The position numbers and the translations under genes were made by a program. From Eubacteriales bacterium (GTDB taxonomy: Bacteria > Bacillota > Clostridia > Christensenellales > CAG-138): a DNA stretch of 64,000 nucleotides. Positions 61,278 through 64,000 of the stretch are shown in pieces (within the stretch, counting starts at the first letter, position 1; every line of letters begins with the position of its first letter). The notes beneath the pieces are model-generated. The model searched no databases, was not told the origin of the DNA, and saw nothing but the letters and a program-made list of their open reading frames with translations. The DNA lies in contig JAJFTI010000004.1 in NCBI GenBank assembly GCA_021373115.1, positions 1 through 64,000 on the forward strand, written 5' to 3'.

Positions 61278-64000
61278 ATGAACCGTTTGACTCGCGCCCG
61301 CAGGATGCTCGCCACGCTGACCGTGCTGCTCCTGCTTGCGCTGTTCGTGCCAACCTCTTCCGCTCCGGCGGATTCCGGCGTACAGTTCGTCCGCGTGCTG
61401 CTTTCCACCGAGTCCGCTAAGTCGATGACGGTCACCGTCAAAGGAACGTATACGCTCGTTCAGGCGCAGCGTACCTTTACGAACGGAACGCTGACCATCA
61501 CCGGCAGCGGTGCGGGCGTTACTGTGTCGCACTCCTCGGAGGGGCAGCTCTATTCCGGAAACAGCGTGACCATTGAACGCGCCAACCTCAACCGGGATGC
61601 AGGATATCTTACGATGAAAACCGCGGCGGGAACGAGGAACTACCTCGGCAACTTCTCCATCTCCGCGAGCAACAGTGTCCTTACTATCGTCAATAAAGTG
61701 CCGTTTTCGCATTATCTCTACGGCGTCGTGGGATATGAAATGAGCAACACCTTCCCGCTCGAAGCGCTCAAAGCGCAAGCCCTGGCGGCAAAAGGATATG
61801 CGCTGCTTAAGATCAGATCGACCGGTTCCTATGATATCGGCGACACGGCGGATGATCAGGTTTATAAAGGCTATGATTCGAGCTATCAAAACGTTATCGG
61901 CGCGGTGGACGCGACAATGGGCGATGTGCTGTACTATAACAACATGCCGCTTTACTGCTATTATGCCGCGAGCAACGGCGGCTGGATGATCCTCCCTTCG
62001 GATCGCTGGAGCTCGACGATTTACGACGGCGCATATAACTACGGCGCGGATCCTTACGATCTGGTGAACCCGTCCACGCCGGTGGAGAAAATATTCGTTC
62101 CCGCGGATTACAGCGAAAAGGAAATGGGCACCGCCGCGTTCGCGTTTTTGGATGCGCGGCTGATGGCGGCGGTTGCGGGGCGCGGAATCGTCCCGAAAAA
62201 TCACTATTTCGCGGGAATTCAGTCCATCGACAGCGTCGCGTCCTCCGGAACGGCGGGCTACGCGGACGATTTGAACAATACGACCATCACGGTAACGGCG
62301 ACGGTTCGTTCCAACCTGAACGAAAACCTGATTCCGAGCCCGACGCCGACCTTCGCGCCAACGCCGAGTCCGACGCCGACGTTTGCGCCGACCCCAAGTC
62401 CGACGCCGACCTTTGCGCCTACGCCGGGGGAAACGCCTTTACCGGACGGCGTCACGCCGACGCCTGATCCGACGCCGCTTCCCGAGGGGACGACGCCTTC
62501 GCCAACGCCGGAACCGGCGGTAACGCCTTCGCCAACCCCGACGTTTGAACCGACGCCGACCCCCACGCCTGCGTTTGATCCGACCCCGTCGACAACGCCG
62601 GAAATTGAGACGGTTCGTACGTCCCAGGTCAGCGTCAGTTTCTCCTTTGACGAAATGGTTGCGTCCGGACTCTATCTGTCCAAAATTCTGAAGATTTACT
62701 ATGCCGCGCCGACCACCGGCGGCTGGTACCTGTACCATGCCCGGTATGGCCACGGTGTCGGTATGAGTCAGCGCGGCGCGCAGCAGATGGCAAACCAGGG
62801 CAAGTCCTATCGCGAGATTTTAGGTTTCTATTACCCGGGCGCAACGCTGGGTACGATGGCCTATGTATTTCCGGAGACGGTCGGCACCGCGCAGCCGGCG
62901 TCCGCACAGACCACCGCGTCGAGCGGTAAGGTGCAGGGCGGATCGGTCAATCTCCGTGCGAAAGCCTCCACCAGCTCAAACGTTGTGGAGTCGCTCGCGC
63001 AGGATACGCAGGTAACGCTGCTGGGCATGACCGGAGAGTGGTATTACGTTTCCGCGCCGAGCGGAAACACGGGGTATATCCGGCACGACTACATTCTGCT
63101 GACGGGCGAAAGCATGATCGCGCAGGGCAAGGTCTCCGGCAGCGCGGTCAATTACCGGACCGGGCCCGCAACGAGTTATTCCGTAATCAGCCAGCTGTCG
63201 CTCGATACGCAGCTGGGCATCTACGGCATGGTGAACGGCTGGTACAAGGTGAAGGCCATGACGACGGGGCTGGACGGATTCGTTAGCAAGGACTATGTCA
63301 CCCTGACGCAGGAATTAGCGCAGAATACCGCAACCGCTTCGCCCGCGGCGGCGACCGCAACGCCCGTGCCTACGGCGGTGGCTTCGCCGACGGCGACCGT
63401 GGAGGGCGCGACGCCTACGCCCGTTCCGATTGGAACATCGACGCCCGCCCCGACCGCGACGCCCGCGCCAACGCCGAGTACGACGCTCGCGCCGGACTAT
63501 GCCGCGGCGGGCAGTATCAACGCAAACGGCGTGAATATTCGCGCGGGTTCCAGCACATCGGCCAAAAGCTATGGAAAGCTGATGAAGAACACCGCGCTTG
63601 GATTGTATGAGAAGGTTGGCTCGTGGTACCGCGTCCGCGTGACGGCGACCGGACTGGATGGATATGTTTACGCCAAATATGTCTCCATTACGCAAACCGG
63701 AGCGGGTACATCCGCTTCCGGCGGCACCGCGTACAGCGCGGGTTACATCAACGCTTCCGGCGTGAATGTACGAACGGGAGCCAGCACGCAATATAACAAC
63801 CTCGGCACATTCCCGCGCAATACGAGCGTTCGCGTCACCGGTTCCTCCGGGAGCTGGTATCAGATTTCGATTCCTTCCGCGGACGTTTCGGGATATGTGT
63901 TCGCAAAATACGTTACGCTGAGCGAAACGGTAAGGACCGCAGAAACGACCGGCGTTGTTACCGCGCGGCTGTATCTGCGCGCCCAGCCCTCCACCAGCGC
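61278..64000 (+). CDS. SpoIID/LytB-domain protein with Pro/Thr linkers and SH3 repeats (runs off window)
   Basis: An open frame of over 907 codons with no stop before the window end. A signal peptide (about 1-33) is followed by a SpoIID-like glycan-hydrolase domain: [27 protein letters not shown] near residue 155 and [15 protein letters not shown] near 490. A Pro/Thr-rich segment of about 90 residues (about 350-440) splits these two parts. SH3-like (SH3_3) repeats follow at about 553-610, 617-678, 743-805 and 821-880, with a fifth starting, and a second Pro/Thr linker at about 690-737. It should be a secreted peptidoglycan-remodelling enzyme; SpoIID itself acts in spore engulfment. Weak GGGG ribosome site. 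Confidence 0.88.
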   Translation, partial: MNRLTRARRMLATLTVLLLLALFVPTSSAPADSGVQFVRVLLSTESAKSMTVTVKGTYTLVQAQRTFTNGTLTITGSGAGVTVSHSSEGQLYSGNSVTIERANLNRDAGYLTMKTAAGTRNYLGNFSISASNSVLTIVNKVPFSHYLYGVVGYEMSNTFPLEALKAQALAAKGYALLKIRSTGSYDIGDTADDQVYKGYDSSYQNVIGAVDATMGDVLYYNNMPLYCYYAASNGGWMILPSDRWSSTIYDGAYNYGADPYDLVNPSTPVEKIFVPADYSEKEMGTAAFAFLDARLMAAVAGRGIVPKNHYFAGIQSIDSVASSGTAGYADDLNNTTITVTATVRSNLNENLIPSPTPTFAPTPSPTPTFAPTPSPTPTFAPTPGETPLPDGVTPTPDPTPLPEGTTPSPTPEPAVTPSPTPTFEPTPTPTPAFDPTPSTTPEIETVRTSQVSVSFSFDEMVASGLYLSKILKIYYAAPTTGGWYLYHARYGHGVGMSQRGAQQMANQGKSYREILGFYYPGATLGTMAYVFPETVGTAQPASAQTTASSGKVQGGSVNLRAKASTSSNVVESLAQDTQVTLLGMTGEWYYVSAPSGNTGYIRHDYILLTGESMIAQGKVSGSAVNYRTGPATSYSVISQLSLDTQLGIYGMVNGWYKVKAMTTGLDGFVSKDYVTLTQELAQNTATASPAAATATPVPTAVASPTATVEGATPTPVPIGTSTPAPTATPAPTPSTTLAPDYAAAGSINANGVNIRAGSSTSAKSYGKLMKNTALGLYEKVGSWYRVRVTATGLDGYVYAKYVSITQTGAGTSASGGTAYSAGYINASGVNVRTGASTQYNNLGTFPRNTSVRVTGSSGSWYQISIPSADVSGYVFAKYVTLSETVRTAETTGVVTARLYLRAQPSTS

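Noticed and set aside
61278..64000. CRISPR-like or satellite repeat in the Pro/Thr codon runs
   Set aside because: The repeats are short codon patterns in frame within a protein linker, with no spacer-repeat structure.

Overview
The window looks like chromosomal DNA of a low-oxygen Firmicute in class Clostridia. It is moderately GC-rich, roughly high-50s percent by eye, and outside two AT-rich patches the codon usage is even. The assignment rests on several signs: strong AGGAGG ribosome sites; many promoters of the TTGACA-17-TATAAT type; a Bacillus-type LexA box at uvrA; a SAM-I riboswitch before metK; a threonine T-box before thrS; a c-di-AMP (ydaO-type) riboswitch before dapB; GlpP, DUF1292, the tig-clpP-clpX block, walJ-rlmH and a SpoIID-like protein. 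The species cannot be named from the sequence alone. I see no tRNA, rRNA, CRISPR array, transposase or phage gene.

Layout. 1-3105 (minus): ygeW-ygeY with a YheO-like regulator, part of the purine/selenium-linked catabolic set. 3337-8894 (plus): a DUF1292 protein, a tight DnaA-box cluster, LexA-controlled uvrA, a YdcF-like membrane protein and uppP. 8968-11976 (minus): a GNAT acetyltransferase and leuS. 12174-13448 (plus): a DUF4190-like protein and lgt. 13506-16531 (minus): a three-gene unit of an alpha/beta hydrolase, an HxxxD acyltransferase and a zinc-ribbon membrane protein. 16732-20445: a macro-domain protein, then glpP facing a malate dehydrogenase/malic enzyme operon whose leader contains a terminator-like hairpin. 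20643-27215: a Cache-PAS-GGDEF protein, GtrA, ftsH, a TetR regulator and a wecE-type aminotransferase. 27307-31282 (minus): a GltS-like symporter, a GPH-type transporter and a proline-iminopeptidase-like hydrolase. 31566-34848: tig-clpP-clpX.

35033-36872 holds two tandem AT-rich putative lipoprotein paralogues. 37054-39996 encodes a glycosyltransferase fused to a beta-lactamase-fold serine hydrolase. 40132-42573 holds an unknown membrane protein and an MsmX/UgpC-type sugar ABC ATPase. 42733-43589 is yedF plus DUF3343 (selenium/sulfur carrier type). 43775-45751 is a PadR-DUF1700-DUF4097 operon with a palindrome over its promoter. 45932-50353 holds a DUF819 transporter, galK, an AEC transporter and a homocysteine methyltransferase. 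50470-52828 holds an acyltransferase-fold protein and the SAM-riboswitch-controlled metK. 53175-54422 is an AT-rich single gene with a PD-(D/E)xK nuclease motif, lying between two nearly identical terminators. 54480-60159 (minus): thrS, dapB, a Nif3-like protein, rlmH and walJ. 60287-64000 (plus): ispE and the start of a large SpoIID/SH3 protein that runs off the window.

Most of the window is housekeeping: translation, protein quality control, cell-envelope precursors (uppP, lgt, dapB, ispE, GtrA, wecE) and methionine/SAM metabolism. The most likely under-described items are the AT-rich PD-(D/E)xK gene, the paired mosaic lipoproteins, the glycosyltransferase-hydrolase fusion, the acyltransferase/esterase/zinc-ribbon unit, and the c-di-AMP riboswitch placed on dapB.
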